Below, piece by piece: positions 46,382-54,380 of a DNA stretch of 64,000 nt. The notes below the pieces were generated by a model that saw only the letters and a list, made by a program, of their open reading frames with translations, was not told the DNA's origin and ran no database searches. The stretch comes from Salegentibacter sp. 24 (lineage in GTDB: Bacteria; Bacteroidota; Bacteroidia; Flavobacteriales; Flavobacteriaceae), in NCBI RefSeq assembly GCF_004362395.1, contig NZ_SNWE01000007.1, positions 119,066-183,065 on the forward strand, in the 5' to 3' direction. The stretch's first letter is position 1. Every line of letters starts with the position of its first letter. The position numbers and the translations under genes are program-made.

Positions 46382-47227
46382 TTAAACTCCTCTTAAAGAA
46401 TCGTTGGAATCCTCAAACTGGATTTTAAATAATTCTTTTAGGCTATTGGCCACCCCGTCTTCCGTTCCACTCTGGGTCACAATATTGGCAACTTCCAGGA
46501 CCTCTTTCCTTGCATTCCCTACGGCAACACCCATTCCTACGCCTTTGATCATTTCTACATCATTATAATTATCTCCAAAGGCAATAGTTTGTTCCGGAGT
46601 TAGATCATAATGATTTTTCAATAGATATTTAATCGCGGTAAGCTTGGAGATCTCTTTATTGGCTATTTCGAGGTAAGTCGGTTTAGAGCGATATAAATGA
46701 AGTTGTTCCGGAAAATTTTGTGATAAATAATCCTTGATAGCATCAATATGTGCTTCATCTCCCATCGCCATAATTTTGTGCGCACCCTTGTTATCTTTTT
46801 TCCATTTAGAAATCACTTCCTGGTTGGCCATTAACCCAGGTTTTACTTTCGTATTGTTTTCTTCCCTGGCAGCCCACTTATCGTATTGGGGTACAAACCA
46901 CTGGTCCCCGTGATAAAGGCTCAAATGGCATTTCATATTTTTATTGAAATCGGCAAGGCTTTCAACCGTATTTAATGGGATTTCAGTAGAACTTACCGCT
47001 TCTCCATTTACCAGTATCAATCCGCCATTGTAGCAGATTATAGGTTGCTCATCAATGTCGAGGTCGGCCTGAAGGTGCCGCATGGCGGCAGGCATCCTGG
47101 CAGAAATAAGCACAAAAGGAAACTGGTCCTTTAATTTTTTGATAGTTGAAATTGTAGCGGGAGACAATTGGCGGTCGTGGTTTAATAAAGTTCCGTCAAT
47201 GTCTGTAAAAATGATCTTGTATGGCAT
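46382..47227 (-). CDS. Cof-type HAD-IIB phosphatase
   Basis: 281 residues. Motif I IIFTDIDGTLLNHD (about 4-17) with the two catalytic aspartates, motif II VLISARM, motif III Lys in NKEISKLTAIKYLL, motif IV FGDNYNDVEMI (about 222-232). Cap type C2B. These enzymes dephosphorylate sugar phosphates, FMN or PLP; specificity not readable. The ATG overlaps the stop of the ribbon-helix-helix gene (TAATG), so it is the last member of the SPFH operon. Confidence 0.9.
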   Translation of the reverse strand: MPYKIIFTDIDGTLLNHDRQLSPATISTIKKLKDQFPFVLISARMPAAMRHLQADLDIDEQPIICYNGGLILVNGEAVSSTEIPLNTVESLADFNKNMKCHLSLYHGDQWFVPQYDKWAAREENNTKVKPGLMANQEVISKWKKDNKGAHKIMAMGDEAHIDAIKDYLSQNFPEQLHLYRSKPTYLEIANKEISKLTAIKYLLKNHYDLTPEQTIAFGDNYNDVEMIKGVGMGVAVGNARKEVLEVANIVTQSGTEDGVANSLKELFKIQFEDSNDSLRGV

Positions 47228-47394
47228 TATTCTTCTTTTTTATTCCTTGGATGTCGGTTTGCTTCTTTTAGGGCTTTGTTCAGCATCCACTCGATCTGCC
47301 CATTGGTGCTCCTGAATTCATCAGCAGCCCATTTTTCAATGGCCTTCAGCATCTTCTCATCGACTCTTAGGGCGAATGCTTTTTTATTACTCAT
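47227..47394 (-). CDS. Arc-type ribbon-helix-helix DNA-binding protein, 55 residues
   Basis: A short gene (55 residues): SNKKAFALRVDEKMLKAIEK, then AADEFRSTNGQIEWMLNKAL and a basic tail. The beta strand FALRVD followed by two helices is the Arc/MetJ ribbon-helix-helix, in the Bacteroidetes form with WAADEFRSTNGQIEW. Stop overlaps the HAD start by one base and its ATG is one base away from the hydrolase stop, so it is embedded in the five-gene operon. Either an operon regulator or a protein with another role. Confidence 0.8.
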   Translation of the reverse strand: MSNKKAFALRVDEKMLKAIEKWAADEFRSTNGQIEWMLNKALKEANRHPRNKKEE

Positions 47395-47395
47395 T

Positions 47396-48337
47396 TTATT
47401 TAATTTCCAGGTTTTTAATAAAATCGCTTAGCACCGGAATTAATTCAGGATGAAGTGGCTTCTCAGGATTGCTGTAACTGGCCAGGTTAAGGTTTTTTTC
47501 TTCTTCCCTTATCTCCCTGAACACATGGTTCATATCCTCAAGCAAAACCAATTTTGAACCAGCGGCGGCCTGGTGGAGCATTTTAGCTTGTTCTTCCTTA
47601 ACCTGGAGATCTCTTGTCCCCTGAACTATTAAAACAGGTATTTCAAGCTTTGAAATTTCCTGTACGGGATCATATTGCATCCAGTTAGCCAGAAATGCCT
47701 GGTTCTGCGGATGAAAAATAGATTGGAAGAGTTTTGGATAATTTTCTGTTGCTCCAGCTTTTTTCAACTCTTTAAAACTCTCTTTTAAATCATTTTCAAA
47801 TTGAGGAAATTGTGCTGTAAGTTGTTCGACCAGAATATGATCAATACTATTTCCAGGACCGGCAAGGGAAATAAAAGCATCGGCATTGGCTTTTGCTGCC
47901 AGCATTCCAATTAAAGATCCCTGGCTGTGGCCAGCAACAATGAGCTTACTAAAGTTTCCTTCTTTTTTGAAATAACTGAGGATTTGCGATACATCAGTTA
48001 CAAAATCATCAAATAGAATTGTGTCTAGTTTTAGTTCTTTTACTTTAAGACTGCGCTTGTCGAACCTGAAGCTGGCGATTTTATTTTCAGCCAACTGGTA
48101 TGCGATTTTTTTTGCATAATCACTTTTTAACGGACCCTGATTCCCATTACGATCGGTCTGGCCCGAACCCTGTATGAAAATAACCAGGGGAGGATTTACT
48201 GCACCTGCTGGTTTAACAAGGTTTCCCTCAATAAAACGATTAATTTGAAGACTGTCTTGTAGGATCTTATTTTGCTGAGCCACTAGCACAGGATGTATAC
48301 AAAGAAAGCTTAGGAAAAGGAAAAATAAGTTTTTCAT
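47396..48337 (-). CDS. Alpha/beta hydrolase, exported
   Basis: 313 residues. Signal peptide (MKNLFFLFLSFLCIHPVLVAQ), then an alpha/beta hydrolase of the dienelactone-hydrolase-like type: PPLVIFIQGSGQTDRNGNQGP (oxyanion side), nucleophile elbow VAGHSQGSLIGM (about 147-158), acid Asp in VQGTRDLQV and catalytic His in EDMNHVF. It should act in the periplasm on an ester or peptide-like substrate. Its start overlaps the stop of the upstream gene (ATGA). Confidence 0.88.
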   Translation of the reverse strand: MKNLFFLFLSFLCIHPVLVAQQNKILQDSLQINRFIEGNLVKPAGAVNPPLVIFIQGSGQTDRNGNQGPLKSDYAKKIAYQLAENKIASFRFDKRSLKVKELKLDTILFDDFVTDVSQILSYFKKEGNFSKLIVAGHSQGSLIGMLAAKANADAFISLAGPGNSIDHILVEQLTAQFPQFENDLKESFKELKKAGATENYPKLFQSIFHPQNQAFLANWMQYDPVQEISKLEIPVLIVQGTRDLQVKEEQAKMLHQAAAGSKLVLLEDMNHVFREIREEEKNLNLASYSNPEKPLHPELIPVLSDFIKNLEIK

Positions 48338-48804
48338 AACCTGTATCTCTTGATTACTAATTGAGCTTCATTGGATTTTTGTGTGCCGATCAAAAACCTG
48401 CCCTTAGAGTTAACTAACTGAATTCCCTGGTTTCCTGAGACATTGTAAGCCTTTGTTTTTCCATGGCCTCTGATACCCCAGCCGCCGTATTCCTGCACCG
48501 GTTTATATTTTCTAACAGAGATCTTTTGCAGATCCTTCCAAAGGAATTCTTTTTCTAAAAAATGGAAAGGCTCCCACCAGGTTTTTATGCCTCGTTGATC
48601 TATTCTGGTATGAAGGCTCAGGTTAAAAAGTATTATCAAAAAAATTAGACATAAAAGAGCTAGAGTTGATTCTTTGGAAATAAGGCTAGTCTTGCTTTCC
48701 AGAAAATCATCAATTAGTAAAACCAATGTAATGGCCAGGCAGGATATTCCGATCAGGAGCATCCACCATTGCCTAAAACCTTGTTTTTCTTTAAAAACCC
48801 TCAT
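48334..48804 (-). CDS. Small membrane protein with PH-like domain
   Basis: 156 residues. Two membrane segments (about 15-35 and 45-65), then a soluble part (RIDQRGIKTWWEPFHFLEKEFLWKDLQKISVRKYKP... to GIQLVNSKGRFLIGTQKSNE) that looks like a bacterial PH domain: beta strands, a Trp in WKDLQKI, and a final helix missing in part. Two-base gap region with SPFH upstream. No family name recognised with certainty. Position between a Band 7 protein and an exported hydrolase suggests membrane-associated partners. Confidence 0.7.
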   Translation of the reverse strand: MRVFKEKQGFRQWWMLLIGISCLAITLVLLIDDFLESKTSLISKESTLALLCLIFLIILFNLSLHTRIDQRGIKTWWEPFHFLEKEFLWKDLQKISVRKYKPVQEYGGWGIRGHGKTKAYNVSGNQGIQLVNSKGRFLIGTQKSNEAQLVIKRYRL

Positions 48805-48808
48805 TTTA

Positions 48809-49669
48809 TTAATGATTTAAAGTCCCGGCATTGACCACCGGTGTGACATCTTTATCGCTACAAAGCACCACCATTAAGTTGCTTACCATAGCAGCCCGTC
48901 TTTCCGCATCCAAATCCACAAGTTCTTTGTCCTTTAGCTGGTGCAGGGCCATTTCCACCATACTCACTGCGCCTTCCACAATTTTATGACGCGCGGCCAC
49001 TATTGCCGTAGCCTGCTGGCGTTTTAACATAGCGCTGGCAATTTCATTGGCATAGGCCAGGTAACCAATGCGGGCTTCCAGTACTTCGATTCCCGCAATA
49101 TTTAAGCGTTCTTCAAGTTCCTCTTCCAGGGCATCACTGACTTCGTTCACGCTGGAACGTAGGGTAATATCCTCATCTAAACCTTCATCTGCAAAATTAT
49201 CATAAGGATAGAGACTGGCAAGTTTTCTGACCGCCGCATCGGTTTGTACAACCACAAAGTTTTCAAAATTATTGACGTCAAAAGATGCCTTGTAGGTATC
49301 CAGTACACGCCAAACCAAAATAGTACTTATCATTACCGGGTTTCCGAGCTTATCATTGACCTTTAAGCGTTCACTATCAAAATTTCGTGCCCGCAGCGAG
49401 ATTTTCTTTTTGGTATAAAAAGGATTTACCCAAAAGAGGCCGTTTTGTTTTACAGTGCCCCTGTAATCTCCGAAAAGCAGTAAAACCCTGGATTCATTTG
49501 GGTTCACCAGGATTAGCCCTGAAAGTAAAAATAGGGCAATAAGGATCCCGGCAATAAACCAGGGGTTTTTCATTATAGAGAAGCCTATGATACTTCCGAA
49601 GAATAAAATTAAAAAAACAAACAGCATTATATAACCGTTTGAAGCCTTGAGTTCTTTTTCCTGATCCAT
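48809..49669 (-). CDS. SPFH/Band 7 (stomatin-like) membrane protein
   Basis: 286 residues. Two N-terminal membrane segments (about 12-30 and 35-52), then the SPFH domain (NPNESRVLLLFGDYRGTVKQNGLFWVNPFYTKK, ISLRARNFDSERLKVNDKLGNPV) and a C-terminal helical part (ISSAMLKRQQATAIVAARHKIVEG-like: EIASAMLKRQQATAIVAARH). These form oligomeric rings that define membrane microdomains and chaperone partners such as proteases. Encoded first in the operon with PH-like, hydrolase, RHH and HAD genes, spaced by 4 bp or overlapping. Confidence 0.9.
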   Translation of the reverse strand: MDQEKELKASNGYIMLFVFLILFFGSIIGFSIMKNPWFIAGILIALFLLSGLILVNPNESRVLLLFGDYRGTVKQNGLFWVNPFYTKKKISLRARNFDSERLKVNDKLGNPVMISTILVWRVLDTYKASFDVNNFENFVVVQTDAAVRKLASLYPYDNFADEGLDEDITLRSSVNEVSDALEEELEERLNIAGIEVLEARIGYLAYANEIASAMLKRQQATAIVAARHKIVEGAVSMVEMALHQLKDKELVDLDAERRAAMVSNLMVVLCSDKDVTPVVNAGTLNH

Positions 49670-49766
49670 GATATTTTAAATTGGTTGATATTAAAATGAT
49701 ATCATAAATATATTGTATTAATTTAAGACTGGGGAAAATTTAACATTTAAAAAATACAAGCTTCGT

Positions 49767-49774
49767 TATATTTG
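49767..49774 (+). promoter_or_regulatory. -7 element of the S1/P1 nuclease promoter
   Basis: TATATTTG matches TAnnTTTG, 55 bp before the ATG. No clear TTG at the -33 spacing. Confidence 0.45.
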
Positions 49775-49829
49775 CAAAAATTCTTAGGAAGAGCCTATCG
49801 AGACTCTTTAATAAAAAATCAACATTGAT

Positions 49830-50609
49830 ATGAAAAAATTCCTGATTCTTGTTATAATATTAATCAGTGCAAACAGTTTTGCAAATGACAATGACTGGGG
49901 TAAAACCGGTCATCGTGCTACTGCAGAAATAGCAGAGGAATATCTTACTGAAAAGGCGAAAAAAGCCATTGACAGGATCTTAAACGGACAGGGTCTGGCC
50001 TTTGTCGCTAATTATGCCGATGATATAAAGAGTGATCCGGATTTTAGAGAATACGGCCCCTGGCATTATGTAAATTTAGCTGAGGGCGAAACTGAATATG
50101 ACAAGGCAACCGCGAATCCGAAGGGAGATCTTTACCAGGCGATCTTGAAATGCATAGAAGTGTTGAAGAATGAAGATGCACCTGCGGATAAAAAAGAGTT
50201 TTACCTTAAAATGTTAGTACATTTTGTAGGTGACCTTCATCAGCCTTTTCACGTAGGAAGAGCAGCAGACAAAGGAGGAAATGACATCCAGGTGCGTTGG
50301 TATAATCAGGGCTCTAACCTTCACCGCGTTTGGGACAGCCAAATGATAGATTCCTATCAAATGAGCTATACTGAGCTTGCGGAGAATACTAGAGAACTGA
50401 CCCGGGCACAGATTAAGGCAATAGAAGAAGGAGCAGTTATAGACTGGGTTTATGAATCAGGGGAGATGGCAGACGAACTTTACGATTCCGTAGAAATAGG
50501 GGAGAAGTTGGGTTATGAATATATGTACCACCACTTGCCTACTGTACTAAAACAATTGCAAAAAGGCGGAATTCGTTTGGCTAAAATACTCAATGAAATT
50601 TACGGCTAA
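49830..50609 (+). CDS. S1/P1-type zinc nuclease, exported
   Basis: 259 residues. Signal peptide (KKFLILVIILISANSFA) followed by NDNDWGKTGHRATAEIA: the Trp at the mature N-terminus and His are the first zinc ligands. Further ligands: Asp and His in YADDIKSDPDF and GPWHYVN, HFVGDLHQPFHVG (His, Asp, His), and NLHRVWDSQM (His, Asp). The whole trinuclear zinc set of S1/P1 nucleases is present. It cleaves single-stranded DNA/RNA or 3'-nucleotides in the periplasm or outside, likely to scavenge phosphate and nucleosides. Monocistronic with its own terminator. Confidence 0.93.
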   Translation: MKKFLILVIILISANSFANDNDWGKTGHRATAEIAEEYLTEKAKKAIDRILNGQGLAFVANYADDIKSDPDFREYGPWHYVNLAEGETEYDKATANPKGDLYQAILKCIEVLKNEDAPADKKEFYLKMLVHFVGDLHQPFHVGRAADKGGNDIQVRWYNQGSNLHRVWDSQMIDSYQMSYTELAENTRELTRAQIKAIEEGAVIDWVYESGEMADELYDSVEIGEKLGYEYMYHHLPTVLKQLQKGGIRLAKILNEIYG

Positions 50610-50631
50610 ACCTTAGCCTATTAAATTACAA

Positions 50632-50667
50632 AAACCATTGCGGATAACTGTTCACAATGGTTTTTTT
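50632..50667 (+). terminator. Terminator after the S1/P1 nuclease gene
   Basis: AAACCATTG pairs with CAATGGTTT across a 14-nt loop and ends in TTTTTTT. It also overlaps the end of the convergent alkB gene. Confidence 0.85.
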
Positions 50668-51250
50668 ATTGAATTTTTCTAAAGGTAAGATTGATCCTTG
50701 GTGTCACTTCACGTTTGGTTTTTGGAAGTTGATGTTTCCAGAAATGCTGCATACGGCCTTGCATAATTAGCAGGCTTCCATGTTGGAGCTCAATGGTTTT
50801 TTTAAGATGTTTATCTTTCTTATGTTTAAGTTGGAAGCTGCGCACCGCCCCTAGACTTAAAGAGGCGATTACCGGGTTTTTGCCCAAAGCCTTTTCATTA
50901 TCAGCATGCCAGCCCATACTATCACTTCCATCCCGGTAAAGATTGGCCAGGCAGGTATTAAAATCAAACCCTGAAATTTTTTCGATTTGCTGCTTCAGGC
51001 TTAATGTTTCTGCTGAGAATTCTTCTGGGTTTAGTTGCAGTCCGGAGTAGGCATAGGAAATTCCTTTTTCCGCGAAAAAAGCCGTTAAGCGCGGCTGTGG
51101 GATTTCTTTGCCGAAGAGTTTGATGTTTTGTTGTTCCCACGGGGTTTCTTTGAGGAATTTTTCGAATAAAAAATCCGCCCGCTGAGGCTGCAAGAAAACT
51201 GGAAAATAATGCAACTTCGCATCTGGTAAACTAAAAATTTCAGGTTCCAT
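50666..51250 (-). CDS. AlkB-like 2-oxoglutarate/Fe(II)-dependent dioxygenase
   Basis: 194 residues from the ATG at 51250 (MEPEIFSLPDAKLHYFPVFL). The iron ligands are HxD in MGWHADNE and His in HFWKHQLPK; the 2-oxoglutarate-binding Arg is in RINLTFR. LTAFFAEKGISYAYSG and FNTCLANLYRDGSDSMGW match the ALKBH2/3-like branch. It repairs 1-methyladenine and 3-methylcytosine in DNA/RNA. The frame is open further upstream inside the DoxX gene, but homology begins at 51250, 3 bp after that stop. Confidence 0.9.
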   Translation of the reverse strand: MEPEIFSLPDAKLHYFPVFLQPQRADFLFEKFLKETPWEQQNIKLFGKEIPQPRLTAFFAEKGISYAYSGLQLNPEEFSAETLSLKQQIEKISGFDFNTCLANLYRDGSDSMGWHADNEKALGKNPVIASLSLGAVRSFQLKHKKDKHLKKTIELQHGSLLIMQGRMQHFWKHQLPKTKREVTPRINLTFRKIQ

Positions 51251-51252
51251 CG

Positions 51253-51615
51253 TTAAAATTTTAAATAATACCAGGCCCAGTACATAAGGAAAAACTGGAG
51301 CGGGATTCTTAATATCAAAGCCCATTTCGGTATTCCCGCAGCTGCTTTTTCGGAAGAGAGCATGTAGAAATGCACCAGTAAAAAAACCACTAACATTAAA
51401 ATTATTCCGTAGATGGCCAGATTTTTTGTTTCAGGAGAAAATAAGAGGAAACCAAGAAAAATTTCTGCCAGGCCGCTTAAAAAAACCAGGAGTTTATGAC
51501 CCGGTAGATAACGCGGCATAATGCGCATGTACATTTTGGGTTTGATAAAGTGGATGGTTCCGGCTACGATATACATCGTGCCCATCAGATAAAGGTGCCA
51601 GGGATATTGCATCAT
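51253..51615 (-). CDS. DoxX-like membrane protein
   Basis: 120 residues, four hydrophobic segments: YLMGTMYIVAGTIHFIKPKMYMRIMPRYLPGH then LLVFLSGLAEIFLGFLLF, LAIYGIILMLVVFLLVHFYM and a final WYYLKF. The GTIHFIKP...MPRYLP pattern is the DoxX-like form common in Bacteroidetes. 3 bp before the alkB start, so co-expressed. Function unknown. Confidence 0.8.
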   Translation of the reverse strand: MMQYPWHLYLMGTMYIVAGTIHFIKPKMYMRIMPRYLPGHKLLVFLSGLAEIFLGFLLFSPETKNLAIYGIILMLVVFLLVHFYMLSSEKAAAGIPKWALILRIPLQFFLMYWAWYYLKF

Positions 51616-51620
51616 TTAAA

Positions 51621-51630
51621 GATAAAAATA
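51621..51630. repeat. Left copy of a 10-bp direct repeat flanking the split IS4 element
   Basis: GATAAAAATA lies immediately outside the left IS end. The same 10 bases stand just outside the right end (55910-55919). Length fits the target-site duplication of IS4-family elements. Confidence 0.6.
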
Positions 51631-52240
51631 CATTAGTGTCCGGTTAAAATACGATTTCTAATAAAAGCAACCAATAGCTCTACTAAAAGCGTTGTTTTTC
51701 TTTTAGATCCCATAGCAAGGGTACCACAAAATAGGACTAATTGTTTATCTGGTGGTTTTGTAGTGAGTTCCTTCTATTTTTGTTTGGACCTTCAAGAAAC
51801 TTGATGTAGGCGATATAAGTCATCAGATGAATCGTATCATCGATACCATTTTGGAATATGCCTATTTTCTTTTTGTTTTTCATTGTAATACAAGCATAAA
51901 CAGCTGTATGATGAGCCCGCACCAGATTTGAATTTCAAGGGCATTTTGATTGTCACCAAGAGAATACTTTAGCGGAAATTTCTGTTTGAGCCTTTTAAAG
52001 AGGTCTCTATCTGCCATCTGTGTTTATAGATGGAAGCTATTTTGTCTGGCTCTAATTCGAAATGATTGTTAAGGAACTCCAATACTTTTTCTTTTTCACT
52101 GTCCCAATAAGCAATGCGCCTTAGCTCGATGGTGGTTTCTTTTTTTTGGACGCTGATGCGTTCATCCTTCAGCACGTCATCACTTGTGGTATCGAATAGG
52201 TCGAATTCCACTATACAATTGTAAATGTTTATCGTAGGTT
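51631..52240 (-). mobile_element. 3' part of a decayed IS4-family element (transposase C-terminal half)
   Basis: On the minus strand, 52211-51970 encodes FDLFDTTSDDVLKDE, KETTIELRRIAYWDSEKEKV and YKHRWQIE, with the last Glu of the DDE triad in the YxHRWxIE motif. A one-base insertion follows, then LFKRLKQKFPLKYSLGDNQNALEIQIW in another frame, then two stops and the tail KFLEGPNKN. Several independent lesions, so inactive. The outer end carries ATTAGTGTCCGGT, matching 10 of 13 bases of the inverted end near 55909. The transposase is cut at about 52214-52240; its N-terminal half is found at 55182-55909. Confidence 0.75.
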
Positions 52241-52299
52241 GCTAAAAGAACATAAATGATAATATTTTTTTATGAGCAGGTCAAACATGTAGTTAATTT

Positions 52300-52384
52300 A
52301 CCCTTATTTTATTGCAATATTTATCGTAATAAACCCTTATTTTGTAACAAATTTATTTTATTTTTACCCTTATTTTGTAACAAA
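52300..52384. repeat. Three direct repeats, 33-bp period, upstream of the DUF4143 ATPase
   Basis: ACCCTTATTTT begins at 52300, 52333 and 52366, exactly 33 bp apart. Units 2 and 3 are identical over 19 bp (ACCCTTATTTTGTAACAAA) and contain the near-palindrome TTTTGTAACAAAA; unit 1 has ATTGCAAT instead. The last unit ends 5 bp before the start codon. About three helical turns of spacing suggests repeated binding of one protein on the same DNA face. Confidence 0.75.
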
Positions 52385-52389
52385 ATAAT

Positions 52390-53763
52390 ATGAACTTCGA
52401 AAGACATATCAGTGGACATCTGAAAAAGTGGAAAGAAAATAAGGATAGGAAGCCTTTAGTAATAAGAGGAGCAAGACAAGTTGGTAAAACCACTTTAGTA
52501 AATGATTTTGCAAAAAATTATAAGAACTCTATATTTTTAAATTTAGAGAAAGCGGCAGACAGGAGGGTATTTGAAGAATACGATGACGTGGAAACTATAG
52601 TGGAGGCTCTATTTTTGATTAATAATATACCTACCAAGGACATACATGATACCCTCTTATTCATAGATGAAATTCAGGAATTGCCCAAAGCTATCCAGTT
52701 ATTGCGTTATTTTTACGAAGATAAGCCGGAATTGCATGTTATTGCAGCAGGTTCCTTACTGGAATTTGCTATAAAAAATGTAAAAAGTTTTCCCGTAGGT
52801 CGCATTGAATATTTATATCTCTACCCTGTGAATTTTGCCGAATATTTAAAAGCTTTAGAACATGAAACAGCATTTGAGCAACTAAATACTATTCCAATAA
52901 GGCCTTATGCCCATACTACTCTGATGGATCTATTTCACAGATATTCTATCATTGGTGGTATGCCAGAAATAGTCAAAGCCGATTTAAAATCTAAAAGTTT
53001 GGCCGACTTGCCTAAGGTCTATGAAAGTATTTGGAGTACTTATAGAAACGATGTGGAAAAATATACTTCGAATGCTACAGAAAGAAGGGTTATAAAACAT
53101 ATAATGGAAGTGGCTCATTTATACGTAGATGAACGTATCAAATTTCAGAATTTTGGAAATTCCAACTTTAGGTCAAGAGAAGTTGGTGAGGCTATGCGAA
53201 ATTTAGACGATGCCAAAATAATTCAGCTTATCTATCCTACCACAGATACAGAGAATCCCGTAAAATCAAATTTAAAAAAGTCACCTAGGCTTCAGTTTCT
53301 GGATACGGGATTGATAAATCACGCTCTTGGAATTCAGGCGAAAATGTTGGGAATGGAAGATCTAAGCAACTCTTTTAAAGGAGCTATAATTCCACATTTA
53401 ATTACCCAGGAGTTAATTTCATTAAATACCATAACAAATGCAAAACCAAACTTTTGGGTAAGGGAGAAAAACCAGGCATCTTCTGAAGTTGATTTGGTAT
53501 ATGCTTATGAAAACAAAGTGATTCCCATAGAAATAAAATCTGGAGCAAAAGGTACTTTAAAATCCTTACATCAATTTACAATAAGGGCAAACCATCCTTA
53601 TACCATAAGAATATACGGAGGTAGCTTTAAAATTGAAGAAGATAAAACCCTGGACGGAACTCCTTATTTATTGATGAATCTACCTTATTTCCTAGGTACT
53701 CAACTTCCTAAATATATCGAATACTTTGTGAAAAATTATAGCTTAACTCAGGAATTAAAGTAG
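52390..53763 (+). CDS. AAA ATPase with DUF4143 C-terminal domain
   Basis: 457 residues. N-terminal AAA_14 P-loop domain with Walker A VIRGARQVGKTTLV (about 24-37), Walker B LLFIDEIQELPKA (about 88-100), and the Arg-finger region FPVGRIEYLYLYPVNFAEYL. The C-terminal DUF4143 region (about 190-400) contains WVREKNQASSEVDLVYAYENKVIPIEIKSG, a PD-(D/E)xK-like D...ExK pattern. Intact and full length. This family is abundant in Bacteroidetes and archaea, often in multicopy accessory positions, with no settled function. It overlaps the integrase remnant tail to tail by 9 bp and sits inside the split IS4 element. Confidence 0.9.
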   Translation: MNFERHISGHLKKWKENKDRKPLVIRGARQVGKTTLVNDFAKNYKNSIFLNLEKAADRRVFEEYDDVETIVEALFLINNIPTKDIHDTLLFIDEIQELPKAIQLLRYFYEDKPELHVIAAGSLLEFAIKNVKSFPVGRIEYLYLYPVNFAEYLKALEHETAFEQLNTIPIRPYAHTTLMDLFHRYSIIGGMPEIVKADLKSKSLADLPKVYESIWSTYRNDVEKYTSNATERRVIKHIMEVAHLYVDERIKFQNFGNSNFRSREVGEAMRNLDDAKIIQLIYPTTDTENPVKSNLKKSPRLQFLDTGLINHALGIQAKMLGMEDLSNSFKGAIIPHLITQELISLNTITNAKPNFWVREKNQASSEVDLVYAYENKVIPIEIKSGAKGTLKSLHQFTIRANHPYTIRIYGGSFKIEEDKTLDGTPYLLMNLPYFLGTQLPKYIEYFVKNYSLTQELK

Positions 53764-53849
53764 CAATTCGCTTGCTGCATCCAATACTGAGCTCTCCAAT
53801 TCTTTCAAGTAAGCCGGGGTAATAGTTAGGTTTTGATGTCCTAGTGAGT
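53755..53849 (-). pseudogene. C-terminal tail of a tyrosine recombinase (integrase), remnant
   Basis: The minus strand encodes SLGHQNLTITPAYLKELESS and then VLDAASELLL before TAA at 53755. LGHxNLxxTxxYL is the end of the catalytic domain of tyrosine integrases, with the LGH histidine and the nucleophile Tyr. Upstream the frame runs into the IS end at 53850, so only about 31 residues are left. It probably belonged to a mobile island. Confidence 0.65.
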
Positions 53850-54059
53850 CGCTTATAATACTTGTCACTATTATGATGCGATACTGTCCGGGTAATTATT
53901 GAGGGGGGAGCAATTTTAATAGTTGCTTAATAATGGGCTGTCCGCTAAAGTTATTACTTTTGGTCCTGTATCTGGTTATGTGGTAAAAACAAGGTGCATA
54001 ATAAGCGGAAAATCCTTTTTTAGGAAATCCCGCTTTTAAGATCTTTACCAGACACTACT
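53850..54059 (-). mobile_element. 5' end of a second IS4-family copy, remnant
   Basis: About 210 bp closely similar to 55708-55909. On the minus strand it contains the inverted end AGTAGTGTCTGG, a leader hairpin (AAGCGG...CCGCTT around GGATTTTCC) and the first codons of a transposase (NNFSGQPIIKQLLKLLPP, then in another frame TRTVSHHNSDKYYKR). A run of six C breaks the frame. It ends abruptly at the integrase tail, so the rest was deleted by recombination. Confidence 0.7.
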
Positions 54060-54208
54060 GGAATGTAATATTGAGTATCGCGATTATAGGATTAATAGCT
54101 TCAACATAGTAATTATTGCGCTAAACGTAAATAAAATTGATAGATGGATTAAAAATTTACAATCTTAATAATTAAACTAATAGCTAATAACTTTAAAATT
54201 TATAAAAA
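54060..54208. other. AT-rich spacer
   Basis: No gene or repeat recognised between the IS end and the small decayed gene. Confidence 0.4.
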
Positions 54209-54329
54209 ATGTTATCCAATCATAAAATACTAAAAGTAATAGGTTTAATAGCAGTCATTATTTTTCATAATCTTATCTTTAGATTTCGGTATTGAGGGAG
54301 CACTTGATGGTTGGAATAATCCAATATAA
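54209..54329 (+). pseudogene. Small membrane-peptide gene, frameshifted
   Basis: From ATG 54209 the frame reads LSNHKILKVIGLIAVIIF, a Lys-containing start plus one hydrophobic segment, then is lost near the T tract at 54260-54264. Removing one base gives FIILSLDFGIEGALDGWNNP and a stop at 54329, a 39-residue protein with a GxxEGALDGWN-type tail that I recall from short membrane proteins of flavobacteria. Function unknown. Confidence 0.5.
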
Positions 54330-54380
54330 ATAAATGTTTATGAATAGTCGCCACTTTATATAATTGAATAGTACTTTTCT

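Noticed and set aside
52300..52384. Short CRISPR-like array
   Set aside because: Only three AT-rich units with 14-nt gaps that are themselves AT-rich, ending at a start codon, and no cas genes. Better read as an operator array.
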